Source of the DNA: Paenibacillus sp. ACRRY | Lineage (GTDB): Bacteria; Bacillota; Bacilli; Paenibacillales; Paenibacillaceae | NCBI RefSeq assembly: GCF_022346995.1 | Contig: NZ_JAKRNM010000016.1 | Span: 1 to 64,000 of the forward strand | Reading direction: 5' to 3' | DNA length: 64,000 nt | Shown here: positions 25,916 through 35,286 of the stretch, in pieces | Numbering within the stretch: the first letter of the stretch is position 1 | How the letters are laid out: the number at the start of each line of letters is the position of its first letter | Made by a program: the position numbers and the translations under genes | The notes under the pieces: generated by a model | The model's input: only the letters and a program-made list of their open reading frames with translations | Databases searched by the model: none | Told to the model about the DNA's origin: nothing

Positions 25916-28900
25916 TTGAATAAACGATTGATATCCATGTTATTAAGTGTCCTTATGGTCTTTTCCATCATTATGCCTGCGGCTGGAGCCGCTCCAGCAG
26001 AAGTACAGCTTGACAGGAATTTGCCTACCAAGGCTGAAGCCGAACAGTGGAGAGAGATCCTCGACCAGCGGGAAGAGAAGCTTGCCGCAGAACCTTATTT
26101 GGATCAGAGGCTGGAAGGTCTCGGTGGAAAGAAAACAAGAGTGATCGTTGAACTCTCAAACAAACCCGTAGCTGTAGCGCAAGGCGAATCAACCCTCTTA
26201 GGAAAGTCATTTACCTCCTCTATGGAAACAAATGCTGTGACGAAGGTCGAACAACAACAACAGTCATTTGTACATAGCCTCACTCAGAACAAAATCAATC
26301 ACGAAGTATTGGAAAATTACGCATACGCCCTGAATGGTGTAGCCATTGAAGTGAATGGTAGCCAAATGGGGCAATTGCTTCGCATACCAGGTGTAGTCAG
26401 TGTGTATCCTGACCTTGAAATCTCGTTAACGCCAGAGAACGATGAAGTTAATCCCTATATGAAGGACACAGCTCCGTTTATTGGTGCCCCGGAAGTATGG
26501 GATCTGGGATACAAAGGAAATGGTATCAAAGTCGGCGTTATTGATACAGGGATTGATTACGAGCACCCTAATCTGATCGAAGGTTATAAGGGTGGATGGG
26601 ATTTTGTTGATAACGATGAAGATCCTTACGAAGCAACAAGAGAAGAGTGGAAAGGTTCTGGACAGCCCGAGTTTAACGAAAGAGGCAGTTCCTACTATAC
26701 ATCCCACGGTACTCACGTAGCAGGAACGATTGCCGCTCGTGAAGCTGGAGATTATGGGGTTATTGGTATTGCTCCTGAAGCTGAAATCTATGCTTACCGC
26801 GTATTAGGACCTTATGGTAGCGGGCAGACAGCTTGGGTACTGGGCGGAATTGATCGCTCGGTTAAAGATGGTATGGACATCATCAATCTCTCGCTGGGGA
26901 ATACAGCAAATGATCCAAGTTACATTACTTCGGTTGCCCTCAATAATGCCATGCTATCAGGTGTGACTGCAGTGGTAGCAAGTGGTAACGAAGGCCCGAA
27001 CCGTTACACCCTAGGTTCTCCAGGAGCATCGGCTATGGCAATCACGGTCGGCAACTCTACGGGGCCTAGTCAGATGATCACAGCCGACACACATTTTTGG
27101 ATCGGTGAGGATGATGAAGGCACACTACCTGAAGAATTGCCGGCACCTGAGATCGAGCAATCACCTGAACTTGGAGTAGCACCAGGAACTGAAGCTCAAG
27201 AAACTCCAGAGCAAGAAACTCCAGAGCAAGACATTCCTGCTAGCACACCAGATGAAGAAGAGCCAACCGTTGAAAAGCCTGAATCAGCAGGCGAGGATAC
27301 GTTGCCACAAGTAGAGCAAGCAGAGATTGCATCGGAAACAACACAAGATACAACTATTGCGATTACGGAAGAAGCAGCACCTACTGAAGAGGAGGAAGTC
27401 GCAGCTCCAACTGAAACGAACAGCAATCCACTAACCGTCACTGAGTCGGTCTATCGTCTGGATGTGATGGGCTGGAATCTAGCGGAAGATCCGGAAACGG
27501 TACTGAATGGACAATATGATTTGGTCTACTCAGGTTTGGGCAAACCAACTGATTTTGAAGGGAAAGATATGAATGGCAAGGTTGCTTTTATCCAGCGCGG
27601 GGAGCTGGCTTTTGTTGATAAGATAGCCAATGCAAAAGCGGCTGGGGCGATTGCGGTTATTGTCTACAATAACATTCCTGGGCCAGTTGGCGTTAGTCTA
27701 GGTGATGATTTTGAATTTATCCCTACCCTCAGCATGAGCAAGGAAGATGGAGAAGCTATCAAGGCACAGCTCGACGCTGGTCAAGGCGTTGAAGTTAGCT
27801 TCAGCGATTTCGTCAAAGACATGACAGAGGGAGATGAGATGAACTCGTCAAGTTCCCGGGGACCAGCCAAGGTAACACTGGACATTAAACCTGACATCGT
27901 TGCACCGGGAACTAGCATCCTGTCAACCATTCCTGCGTATGGCAAGGATGAGCCTGAAGCGGATTACGATCAAGCGTATGGACGAAAATCGGGAACAAGC
28001 ATGGCGACTCCGCATGTAGCCGGGCTGATAGCATTGCTGATCGAAAAACATCCGGATTGGACACCTTTCGATATCAAAGTTGCACTTATGAACAATGCCA
28101 AGGTATTGAATACAGAGAACTATGATGTGTTCGATCAAGGCGCAGGGCGTATACAGGCAACAGAGACGATTGATCCTGAGACTTTCGTTAAAGTCATGGA
28201 TGTTACGAAATATACTGAAAACGGCGAGGCAGTAGAAAAGGAAAACGTTACGGGCAGTGTCAATTTTGGAAACTTCCTGAGTACAGACGAAAAAACGGTC
28301 AGCAGAACGCTCAAAGTACAGTCACTAAAAGGGACAGGCGGGGAATATTCCGTATCCGTTAATCCTACTCGCACCATTAATGGTGTCTCGGTTTCCGTTG
28401 ATAAGACGTCCTTCGAATTGAATGGTGAAGAAGAGGTAGCGGTGACGATTACGGTTCCAAAAGGCGTGACTACTGTAGGAGAAGCCCAGGGGTATATTGA
28501 ATTCAGTCATGGAGCGAAAACGTACAGCTTACCGTACGTGGCTCACTTCAATGTTACTGAATCCGGCGTGAAATACATTGAAACGAAGTATGGTAATGAG
28601 ACAAATCCATTCCATTATCCATTGAAGGAAGATGGCACGCTGGATACGTTGAATGTGGCGATGGAATTCCATAACCCAATGAACTTTGCGTTGATCGAAA
28701 TTTTCAATGGACTTGACATGGATGGTGGTCCTTACCAGGACGGGTACATTGGAAGTATCTTTGGGAATTACTATAACTTCAATGCCAATACCCGTTATAA
28801 CTTGGCCTGGACCGGAAATTACTTGGATTACGCTACAGAAGAAGCAACGAAAATTCCAGATGGTTTGTACACCGTTGATATCACAACTATAGGTACAGAC

Positions 28901-29890
28901 GGCAAAACGTACGTAGAAGATACTCCTCCTTTCTTGGTGAAAACAGAAGCACCGGTGGTCACTGCTCCAGAGAAGCTGGAATTTAAAAACGATGAGTCTG
29001 CAACTATTAACGGAAACGTGGAAGACTTGTACTTCGTTGTTGCTCCTGCGCTCCAAGAAGGGTGGAACATTGAGTTTGACCCTGCAGCATCCCTCGAAGC
29101 ATCATATGTTGTGAAAAAACAGGATGATTCGATTGTTAAAGAGGGCGACTTTGAAATACAACAGGATGGTAGCTTTGGTCTTGCTTTAGAGGACATTGAA
29201 TCCGGCGAATATGTCGTCGAACTGACGGTGAAGGACCAACAAGGGCTTTCAGGTACAACCAACACGTTGTTGAGCTTGGAATCTACGGAGCCTGAACCGG
29301 AGACTCCGGCTACCAGAGCACCTGCTACACCTGTCCTTTCTCACAATAATGGACATGCTAATGGTCTGCTCGGTGGCTCCTATACCGTCAGCATGAACTT
29401 ATGGTGGGGCGAAAATGCAACCAGCTATAAACTTTATGAAGATGGAGTATTGATAGATACGCAGAAGTTGACATACAATGCGCCTATGGCACAGTTTGCT
29501 CAGACGGAGGTTACAGGAAAAACGAATGGCACATATACGTATGTAGCTGAGCTAACGAATGACAAAGGGACAACACGGAGTCAAAGGCTGACTGTTCGGG
29601 TTACCAATGCATCTCCGGGCAAGGCAGTGCTTTCTCAGGACAATTGGGATGGCGATGGTAATTATAAGGTCACCATGAACTTATGGTGGGGTACCAACGC
29701 TACGGAGTACCGCCTTTACGAAAATGATCAGTTAATTGATACCCAAGCACTCAGTGCGGCTACACCTTATGCGCAAAGTGCAGTCAGTACGATATCTGGA
29801 CGCTCTTCAGGCACGTATAAGTATCGTGCCGAGTTAAGTAATTCAGCTGGTATTACCAGTACCGAAACGATTACTGTAAAGGTCAAGTAA
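25916..29890 (+). CDS. Secreted S8 family serine peptidase (Vpr-like) with PA domain and C-terminal repeats
   Basis: This 1,324-residue exported subtilase starts at TTG 25916, where AGGAGGGG lies 7 bases upstream and a signal peptide begins (LISMLLSVLMVFSIIMPAAG). The propeptide is I9-like (RVIVELSNKPVA). The triad is Asp210 (VGVIDTGID), His264 (SHGTHVAG) and Ser695 (SGTSMATPHVAG). Between His and Ser is a PA insert (VAFIQRGELAFVDKIANA). Unusually, about 110 residues of acidic Pro/Glu/Thr-rich sequence (residues ~397-505) precede the PA insert. After the catalytic domain come Fn3-like modules and two ~95-residue repeats, each with MNLWWG and LYE..LIDTQ, similar to Ig-like carbohydrate-binding modules. 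It is larger than B. subtilis Vpr (about 800). Confidence 0.92.
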   Translation: MNKRLISMLLSVLMVFSIIMPAAGAAPAEVQLDRNLPTKAEAEQWREILDQREEKLAAEPYLDQRLEGLGGKKTRVIVELSNKPVAVAQGESTLLGKSFTSSMETNAVTKVEQQQQSFVHSLTQNKINHEVLENYAYALNGVAIEVNGSQMGQLLRIPGVVSVYPDLEISLTPENDEVNPYMKDTAPFIGAPEVWDLGYKGNGIKVGVIDTGIDYEHPNLIEGYKGGWDFVDNDEDPYEATREEWKGSGQPEFNERGSSYYTSHGTHVAGTIAAREAGDYGVIGIAPEAEIYAYRVLGPYGSGQTAWVLGGIDRSVKDGMDIINLSLGNTANDPSYITSVALNNAMLSGVTAVVASGNEGPNRYTLGSPGASAMAITVGNSTGPSQMITADTHFWIGEDDEGTLPEELPAPEIEQSPELGVAPGTEAQETPEQETPEQDIPASTPDEEEPTVEKPESAGEDTLPQVEQAEIASETTQDTTIAITEEAAPTEEEEVAAPTETNSNPLTVTESVYRLDVMGWNLAEDPETVLNGQYDLVYSGLGKPTDFEGKDMNGKVAFIQRGELAFVDKIANAKAAGAIAVIVYNNIPGPVGVSLGDDFEFIPTLSMSKEDGEAIKAQLDAGQGVEVSFSDFVKDMTEGDEMNSSSSRGPAKVTLDIKPDIVAPGTSILSTIPAYGKDEPEADYDQAYGRKSGTSMATPHVAGLIALLIEKHPDWTPFDIKVALMNNAKVLNTENYDVFDQGAGRIQATETIDPETFVKVMDVTKYTENGEAVEKENVTGSVNFGNFLSTDEKTVSRTLKVQSLKGTGGEYSVSVNPTRTINGVSVSVDKTSFELNGEEEVAVTITVPKGVTTVGEAQGYIEFSHGAKTYSLPYVAHFNVTESGVKYIETKYGNETNPFHYPLKEDGTLDTLNVAMEFHNPMNFALIEIFNGLDMDGGPYQDGYIGSIFGNYYNFNANTRYNLAWTGNYLDYATEEATKIPDGLYTVDITTIGTDGKTYVEDTPPFLVKTEAPVVTAPEKLEFKNDESATINGNVEDLYFVVAPALQEGWNIEFDPAASLEASYVVKKQDDSIVKEGDFEIQQDGSFGLALEDIESGEYVVELTVKDQQGLSGTTNTLLSLESTEPEPETPATRAPATPVLSHNNGHANGLLGGSYTVSMNLWWGENATSYKLYEDGVLIDTQKLTYNAPMAQFAQTEVTGKTNGTYTYVAELTNDKGTTRSQRLTVRVTNASPGKAVLSQDNWDGDGNYKVTMNLWWGTNATEYRLYENDQLIDTQALSAATPYAQSAVSTISGRSSGTYKYRAELSNSAGITSTETITVKVK

Positions 29891-29985
29891 GTTCAATTAT
29901 AAGATTCATGTAAGATAGCAGGCTTAATAAACTATCTATACACGTTAAGTGAAGTATTTGTTTAAAACTTTGTTCTTTCTCTTAG

Positions 29986-30028
29986 GAGGCCTTCATCCTT
30001 ATTTAATAGGGTGAAGGCCTCTTGTTTT
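29986..30028 (+). terminator. Rho-independent terminator after the S8 protease
   Basis: GAGGCCTTCA (29986-29995) pairs exactly with TGAAGGCCTC (30012-30021), followed by TTGTTTTGG. The next 160 bases up to the MFS gene hold nothing I can identify. Confidence 0.85.
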
Positions 30029-30192
30029 GGAGTTTTTAATAAACTGTAGGTTACCTAAAGTGTTTATTCTGATTAACAACACTGCATATACATGTTGATA
30101 TAAAAGACTCCCCTTACGGTGACTGGTGTTTTATCCTGTCATCACAAGGAGAGCAAAATTCAAAAATATCTATACATCGAATCAAATTTTTT

Positions 30193-31431
30193 TTATTTTG
30201 AATCACCAATCAATCGATTTTTACTGGCCATGATGCCTGTAATCAGCAATACGATGGCGAGTGCAACCTGCAAAAGCAATGGAATGGTCCAGCCATGCGT
30301 CCAGTCATGAATTAGTCCGAACAACAAGGGGCCTCCAGCTGCCAGCATATACCCGAACGATTGAGCCATTCCCGATAATCCTGCTGCTTGTCTCGCGTCT
30401 GAAGTCCGAAGTACGAAGAACATCGTTACCAGGCCGAATGAAGCTCCCCCACCAATACCAGCGAGAACCACTCCAACAGTAACCAGTGATGAGATACCGC
30501 TTAAGAGGAACGCATACCCCAAGATGAGGCACGTACAGGTGATGGCTGTCAGTACGCGTTGATCCTTCATTCGTCCAGCCAGAATAGGGATAACAAACGT
30601 CACTGGAACGCTGACCATTTGCATCATGGATAACATCAATCCTGCAGAAGAAGGGTTAAAACCCTGAGTAGACAAAATCTCGGGCAGCCAGGTGATGGTT
30701 GAGTAAAAAATCAACGACTGCAATCCCATAAACAGCGTGATATACCAAGCGAGTGAAGATGAGCGAAGGCGCACAGGCTTCTCGGTTTTCCGGGATGCAA
30801 CATAGACTTCTCCGCGACGTCCGTTACGAACGTGAGGCAGCCACAAGATAAGAGCCAGAATGGAGAGCACAGCCCACATTCCAAGTGAAGCATGCCAACC
30901 CATGGAGGTGTATCCTGCTGCAGGAACGCTAATTCCCGAGGCAATGGCACCCCATATATTCATGGATACGGAGTATAGACCAGTAACCATTCCTACGCGT
31001 AAGGGAAAATCCCGTTTAATCAAACTGGGGAGTAACACGTTACTCAGTGCGATTCCGCATCCGAGGATGGCTGTGCCTGCAAAAAGTGCAGGAACTGATG
31101 GCAAGAAACGCAGTGCAATACCAAATGTTACAATAATGATAGCGGTCAGCAATGCTGCTTCCAAACCGAATCGTTTTGCCAGCTGCGGGGCAAAGGGAGA
31201 GATTGCCGCAAAAGCAAGCAGTGGCAGTGAAGTGAGTAATCCCGCCATGGTATGACTTATCCCTGTATCGGCACGGATTAAATCAACGATAGGCCCTGCC
31301 GCTGTAATGGGTGATCGCATCGTGGCTGCGATCAGGATGATGCCTGTAAGGAGAAGTCCGAGTTTCACGGACGCTGTAGAGTTATCCGCAACTGCATGAT
31401 CAGGCGAATGTTGATGTAAAGAGGATGGCAT
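30193..31431 (-). CDS. MFS transporter, CynX/NimT family
   Basis: The 412-residue protein has twelve predicted membrane segments and belongs to the cyanate/nitroimidazole-type MFS group. Motifs include ATMRSPITAAGPIVDLIRAD (family signature at the first external loop), TSLPLLAFAAISPFAPQLAKRFG and LPSLIKRDFPLRVGMVTGLY. Substrates of the family range from cyanate to 2-nitroimidazole; the one here cannot be told. AGGAGAT lies 7 bases before the ATG. The upstream region (31467-31490) contains two GTATAC boxes, possibly an operator overlapping its promoter. It is convergent with the S8 protease. Confidence 0.88.
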   Translation of the reverse strand: MPSSLHQHSPDHAVADNSTASVKLGLLLTGIILIAATMRSPITAAGPIVDLIRADTGISHTMAGLLTSLPLLAFAAISPFAPQLAKRFGLEAALLTAIIIVTFGIALRFLPSVPALFAGTAILGCGIALSNVLLPSLIKRDFPLRVGMVTGLYSVSMNIWGAIASGISVPAAGYTSMGWHASLGMWAVLSILALILWLPHVRNGRRGEVYVASRKTEKPVRLRSSSLAWYITLFMGLQSLIFYSTITWLPEILSTQGFNPSSAGLMLSMMQMVSVPVTFVIPILAGRMKDQRVLTAITCTCLILGYAFLLSGISSLVTVGVVLAGIGGGASFGLVTMFFVLRTSDARQAAGLSGMAQSFGYMLAAGGPLLFGLIHDWTHGWTIPLLLQVALAIVLLITGIMASKNRLIGDSK

Positions 31432-31553
31432 AGGTAAATCTCCTGTTATTTATTTTTTCTAATATGTATACTTTGATACATACGTATACCATCAAGCATA
31501 ACATTCGATGTCAACATCGGGCAATGAAGTTGGATGAATATATCCCCAGAACG

Positions 31554-31580
31554 CAAAAAAGCTTCCCGAAGGAAGCTTTT
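31554..31580 (-). terminator. Terminator of the second tRNA-Arg
   Basis: Read on the minus strand, AAAGCTTCC-TTCG-GGAAGCTTT is followed by T residues; it is nearly the same hairpin as after the first tRNA. Confidence 0.85.
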
Positions 31581-31587
31581 CTTAGTA

Positions 31588-31661
<74 letters not shown>

Positions 31662-31684
31662 ATGAAATTTTTCAAGCAAAAATG

Positions 31685-31713
31685 ATTTTATCATAAATAA
31701 TGATGAATATCAA
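31685..31713 (-). promoter_or_regulatory. Predicted sigma-A promoter of the second tRNA-Arg
   Basis: On the minus strand TTGATA (31708-31713) and TAAAAT (31685-31690) are separated by 17 bases. Confidence 0.6.
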
Positions 31714-31893
31714 ACATTTTATTTAAATAACTTTTTCGTATATGATATTTGGCGGCAGGTGACGTTTTTTTCATTATATTTAAGGTTATGTTAGAATATC
31801 AGGAGAACTCAGAAAATAGATCACTTTCGTTTAATATACATCTATTTATGGTTGATTCCGACTGGAGATTGAGGATATAGAGGAGGTGCTCCT

Positions 31894-32829
31894 ATCAAGG
31901 AATCCACGACCCCGGAAAACGAGCACAGTAACAATATTGTTCTGTTTCCTAAGACGCTGGACTATTACCAGATTCAATTAACGGTCATGCTTGAAAATGA
32001 GCGATATGGTGAAGCCATGAAGCTGCTCCGCTTCTTGCTGCAATGTCAGGGACAGGAAGAACGCCATTATGACGAATGGCGGGCTTTGCTGGAGTGGCTT
32101 GAAGCTGCGTTCCCTCATTACGCGGAAGATTCCTCTATTGCCCCAGATATACATGAAGAAGAGGAAATCAGTGAGGAGGATATGGCGCGTCAGCACGCCA
32201 GGTCCAAGCTGGAGCAGGACCAAGGATACGCGGATAAGCTGCTTCGCACTGTAATGGAAGAACCGCTATCCGAACAAACGATGCTTGCATTGGAGCAGCT
32301 CGCCTATCTTGAACTTCCGGAGATCGATGAGGCACTCAGCAGCTGGTTAACCGATAAATCTCTTCATCCACTGCTGCAGTTCCGGGTATTGCAAACCTTG
32401 CGACGTCGGGGTACGCAGGGCTTCATCACGTTCACAAGAGGGGAAGAGCAGGTTGAAGTGGAGATCGATACGGTCCCTCTGCGTCCGGAGGATTTTCCGC
32501 TTCAGATCGTGCGCATTCTCGAGCGAGTGGCCGATCAGACAGAAGTTCACGAACCGACACTCTTTTATTTTGCACAGGAACTGTGGATCCAGTTTGTCAT
32601 GGCGGTGTATGGAACACGTGACTACGATTCCATGCTGGAAGAAAATGATTCCATGACAGATATATGGGCAGCAGCACTACATATGACCGTTGCAGACAGC
32701 CTGGGTGGCTCCCACGACGAAGAAGATACCCGTTCAATGTATGCTGTAACTGGAGCGATGCGCTTCCGTCTGGAGCAGGCATATCGTTCGATGAAGCAGT
32801 TTGTTTCTGCAGGTTTGGGGGGCCAATAA
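31894..32829 (+). CDS. Unknown conserved-looking protein before tig, apparent ATC start
   Basis: The protein has 311 residues if it starts at ATC 31894, or 280 from the first ATG (31987). The frame is open from 31873 and holds no ATG, GTG or TTG before 31987. AGGAGG at 31881-31886 is placed exactly 7 bases before ATC 31894, whereas ATG 31987 has no ribosome site. The upstream residues (KESTTPENEHSNNIVLFPK) look like coding sequence. The body is helical and acidic (AMKLLRFLLQCQGQEERHYD), perhaps TPR-like. It lies directly before tig, the position of ysoA in B. subtilis, but homology is not shown. Either a non-canonical start or a G-to-C error in ATG explains the pattern. Confidence 0.75.
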   Translation: MKESTTPENEHSNNIVLFPKTLDYYQIQLTVMLENERYGEAMKLLRFLLQCQGQEERHYDEWRALLEWLEAAFPHYAEDSSIAPDIHEEEEISEEDMARQHARSKLEQDQGYADKLLRTVMEEPLSEQTMLALEQLAYLELPEIDEALSSWLTDKSLHPLLQFRVLQTLRRRGTQGFITFTRGEEQVEVEIDTVPLRPEDFPLQIVRILERVADQTEVHEPTLFYFAQELWIQFVMAVYGTRDYDSMLEENDSMTDIWAAALHMTVADSLGGSHDEEDTRSMYAVTGAMRFRLEQAYRSMKQFVSAGLGGQ

Positions 32830-32871
32830 GGGCCGGAAACGTTTACCTCAAACCGCATCAAGGGATTCCCC

Positions 32872-32900
32872 TTGAAAAAGAATGTAATCTTGTTTATACT
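32872..32900 (+). promoter_or_regulatory. Predicted sigma-A promoter of tig
   Basis: TTGAAA (32872-32877) and TATACT (32895-32900) are 17 bases apart, about 65 bases before the tig start. Confidence 0.7.
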
Positions 32901-32964
32901 AAAATGGTTATTTTGTACGTGATCGCCTACGTGAACATGTGAATTTTGGAGGGGAAAGTATACA

Positions 32965-34305
32965 ATGAAAGCAACTTGGGAAAAGATAGAGAAGAACCTT
33001 GGGGTTCTTGAAGTTGAAGTTGGTGCAGATCGTGTAACTGCAGCACTCGACAAAGCTTTTAATAAAGTAGTAAAACAAGCGAACGTGCCTGGATTCCGTA
33101 AAGGTAAAGTGCCACGTCCAATCTTCGAAGCTCGTTTCGGTGTAGAAAGCTTGTACCAAGAAGCAATCGACATTTTGCTTCCTGAAGCTTACACAGAAGC
33201 AATCGACCAAACGGATATTTTCCCGGTAGATCGTCCGGATGTAGATATCGAACAATTCGCTAAAGGACAAGCATTCAAGTTCAAAGCGAAAGTAACTGTG
33301 AAACCTGAAGTTACCCTGGGTGACTACAAAGGAATCGAAGTTGCTGTAGCTAAAGGCGAAGTAACAGACGCAGAAGTAACTGAAGAGCTTGAGCGTCTTC
33401 AACAACGTCACGCTGAACTCGTTGTAATCGACGAAGGTTCTGCACAAAACGGTGACGTTGCAGTTATCGACTTCGATGGTTCCGTTGATGGCGTACCATT
33501 CGAAGGTGGACAAGCTGAGCGTTATTCCTTGGAACTGGGTTCCAACACATTCATCCCAGGATTTGAAGAGCAAGTTGTGGGTCTGTCCACAGGCGACTTC
33601 AAAGACGTTGAAGTAACTTTCCCAGAGAGCTACCATGCAGCAGAACTTGCTGGCAAACAAGCGGTATTCAAAGTGAAAGTACACGAAATCAAACGCAAAC
33701 AACTGCCAGAACTGGATGATGAGTTTGCAAAAGATGTCAGCGAATTTGACACTCTGGAAGAGTACAAAGCTGATCTGAAAACACAACTCGACTCCCGCAA
33801 AGCAGATGAGTTCAAAGCAGCTCAAGAAAATGCGGTAGTAGAAAAAGTAGCAGAAAATGCTGAAGTGGACATCCCTTCTGCAATGGTTGACAGCGAAGTA
33901 CAAAACATGATGCGTGATTTTGACAACCGCCTGCGCAACCAAGGCATGAACTTGGAAATGTTCCTGAGCTTCTCCGGTCAAACACAAGCTGACCTGAGAG
34001 GACAAATGCAAGAAGATGCTTCCAAACGTGTTCGCAACAACCTGGTTCTCGAAGCTGTAGGTAAAGCGGAAAACATCGAAGTATCTGATGAAGAAGTGAA
34101 CCAAGAACTCGAAAAAATGGCTGAATCCTACAAGCGTCCTGCTGATGAGATTCGTGGCATTCTGGAGAGCAATGGTTCCCTCGACAGCCTTCGCGATGAA
34201 GTTAAACTGCGCAAAACGATCGATGTTCTCGTTGAGAACAGCAAAGTTGTAGAGCCAGTTGAAGCTCCTGCTGAAGAAGCTGCTGCAGAATCTGACGAAA
34301 AATAA
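32965..34305 (+). CDS. tig: Trigger factor
   Basis: The 446-residue ribosome-associated chaperone and peptidyl-prolyl isomerase has all three domains. The N-terminal ribosome-binding domain holds the signature GFRKGKVPRPIFEARFG. The FKBP-type domain (~residues 150-245) contains DVAVIDFDGSVDGVPFEGG and FIPGFEEQ. The helical chaperone domain fills the rest, ending in a Glu/Ala-rich tail. GGAGGGG precedes the ATG. Codon use is strongly biased, consistent with high expression. The order tig-(clpP)-clpX-lonB-lonA matches Bacillales. Confidence 0.97.
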   Translation: MKATWEKIEKNLGVLEVEVGADRVTAALDKAFNKVVKQANVPGFRKGKVPRPIFEARFGVESLYQEAIDILLPEAYTEAIDQTDIFPVDRPDVDIEQFAKGQAFKFKAKVTVKPEVTLGDYKGIEVAVAKGEVTDAEVTEELERLQQRHAELVVIDEGSAQNGDVAVIDFDGSVDGVPFEGGQAERYSLELGSNTFIPGFEEQVVGLSTGDFKDVEVTFPESYHAAELAGKQAVFKVKVHEIKRKQLPELDDEFAKDVSEFDTLEEYKADLKTQLDSRKADEFKAAQENAVVEKVAENAEVDIPSAMVDSEVQNMMRDFDNRLRNQGMNLEMFLSFSGQTQADLRGQMQEDASKRVRNNLVLEAVGKAENIEVSDEEVNQELEKMAESYKRPADEIRGILESNGSLDSLRDEVKLRKTIDVLVENSKVVEPVEAPAEEAAAESDEK

Positions 34306-34340
34306 GACAAGCTGTGAGGCAACAAACAGCTGAATAAAGG

Positions 34341-34375
34341 ATAAGGCACGTGAATCATTGCGTGCCTTATTTTTA
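34341..34375 (+). terminator. Rho-independent terminator after tig
   Basis: ATAAGGCACG (34341-34350) pairs perfectly with CGTGCCTTAT (34361-34370), followed by TTTTT. The following 215 bases before the clpP promoter hold no convincing gene. Confidence 0.9.
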
Positions 34376-34592
34376 AATTATGGCATCCATTTTATAGATG
34401 ATTCAGTAATAATATGGATGGTTATAATGTTGGATAGGGTTATACCGCTTCAAGCATCCTATGTACTTCATGCAAATAAAATAAAGGTTAAACGGCATAG
34501 GATTCCTTCGATTTGCACATACATAGAAAACATGGTTAAATATGATCAGGCTGAAAAGTAAACTAACTTATGCTTGACACTACTTGTGAAAA

Positions 34593-34621
34593 ATGACATT
34601 GTCACAGGAACGTGTTAGAAT
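34593..34621 (+). promoter_or_regulatory. Candidate promoter of clpP
   Basis: ATGACA (34593-34598) and TAGAAT (34616-34621) are 17 bases apart. A perfect TTGACA at 34574 has no matching -10. No CtsR-type heptad repeat (GGTCAAA) is seen. Confidence 0.4.
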
Positions 34622-34683
34622 GAATTTGGGTTTGCTTTACAGGTAGCCTATGTCTAATTACATGTAGAAAAGAGGTTGGTCTC

Positions 34684-35274
34684 ATGAGTCTGGTGCCAAT
34701 GGTTGTGGAACAAACCAATCGAGGCGAACGGTCTTACGATATATATTCGCGTTTGCTGAAGGATCGCATCATTTTTCTAACCAGTGCGATTGATGACGAT
34801 GTAGCCAATCTTGTCATAGCACAGCTTTTATTTTTGGCAGCCGACGATCCTGAAAAGGATATCAGCTTGTACATTAATTCACCTGGTGGTTCTGTCACCG
34901 CAGGGATGGGTATATACGATACGATGCAGTATATCAAGCCGGATGTATCTACCATTTGCGTAGGGATGGCAGCAAGCATGGGTTCGTTGTTGTTAACGGC
35001 CGGTGCCCCTGGTAAACGATATGCGCTGACCAATAGCGAAGTGATGATTCACCAACCGCTTGGCGGCGTTCAAGGACAGGCTGCGGATATTAAAATCCAC
35101 GCCGAATGGATTATTAAAACACGTCAGAAACTGAATCAAATATACGTCGATCGTACAGGTCAGCCCCTTGAGAAAATTGAGCGGGACACGGACCGTGACT
35201 TTTTCATGAGTGCGGAAGAAGCCAAAGCGTACGGCATTATTGACCAGGTGCTCAGCAGACCGATCAATTCCTAA
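34684..35274 (+). CDS. clpP: ATP-dependent Clp protease proteolytic subunit
   Basis: The 196-residue ClpP has the complete triad Ser98 (GMAASMGS), His123 (VMIHQPLGG) and Asp172 (ERDTDRDFF). It forms the tetradecameric chamber fed by ClpX (encoded 12 bases downstream) and ClpC. Having clpP next to clpX is the arrangement of many bacteria, but B. subtilis keeps clpP elsewhere. The ribosome site is AGAGG, about 10 bases before the ATG. Confidence 0.96.
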   Translation: MSLVPMVVEQTNRGERSYDIYSRLLKDRIIFLTSAIDDDVANLVIAQLLFLAADDPEKDISLYINSPGGSVTAGMGIYDTMQYIKPDVSTICVGMAASMGSLLLTAGAPGKRYALTNSEVMIHQPLGGVQGQAADIKIHAEWIIKTRQKLNQIYVDRTGQPLEKIERDTDRDFFMSAEEAKAYGIIDQVLSRPINS

Positions 35275-35286
35275 AGGGGTGGTTTC

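Noticed and set aside
32908-34104. 398-residue open frame on the minus strand across tig
   Set aside because: It lies wholly antisense to tig, is extremely rich in Phe, Cys and Tyr, and arises from the strong codon bias of tig; no ribosome site or family signal.
34358-34561. 67-residue frame between tig and clpP
   Set aside because: It begins inside the tig terminator, has no ribosome site, and its residues look random.
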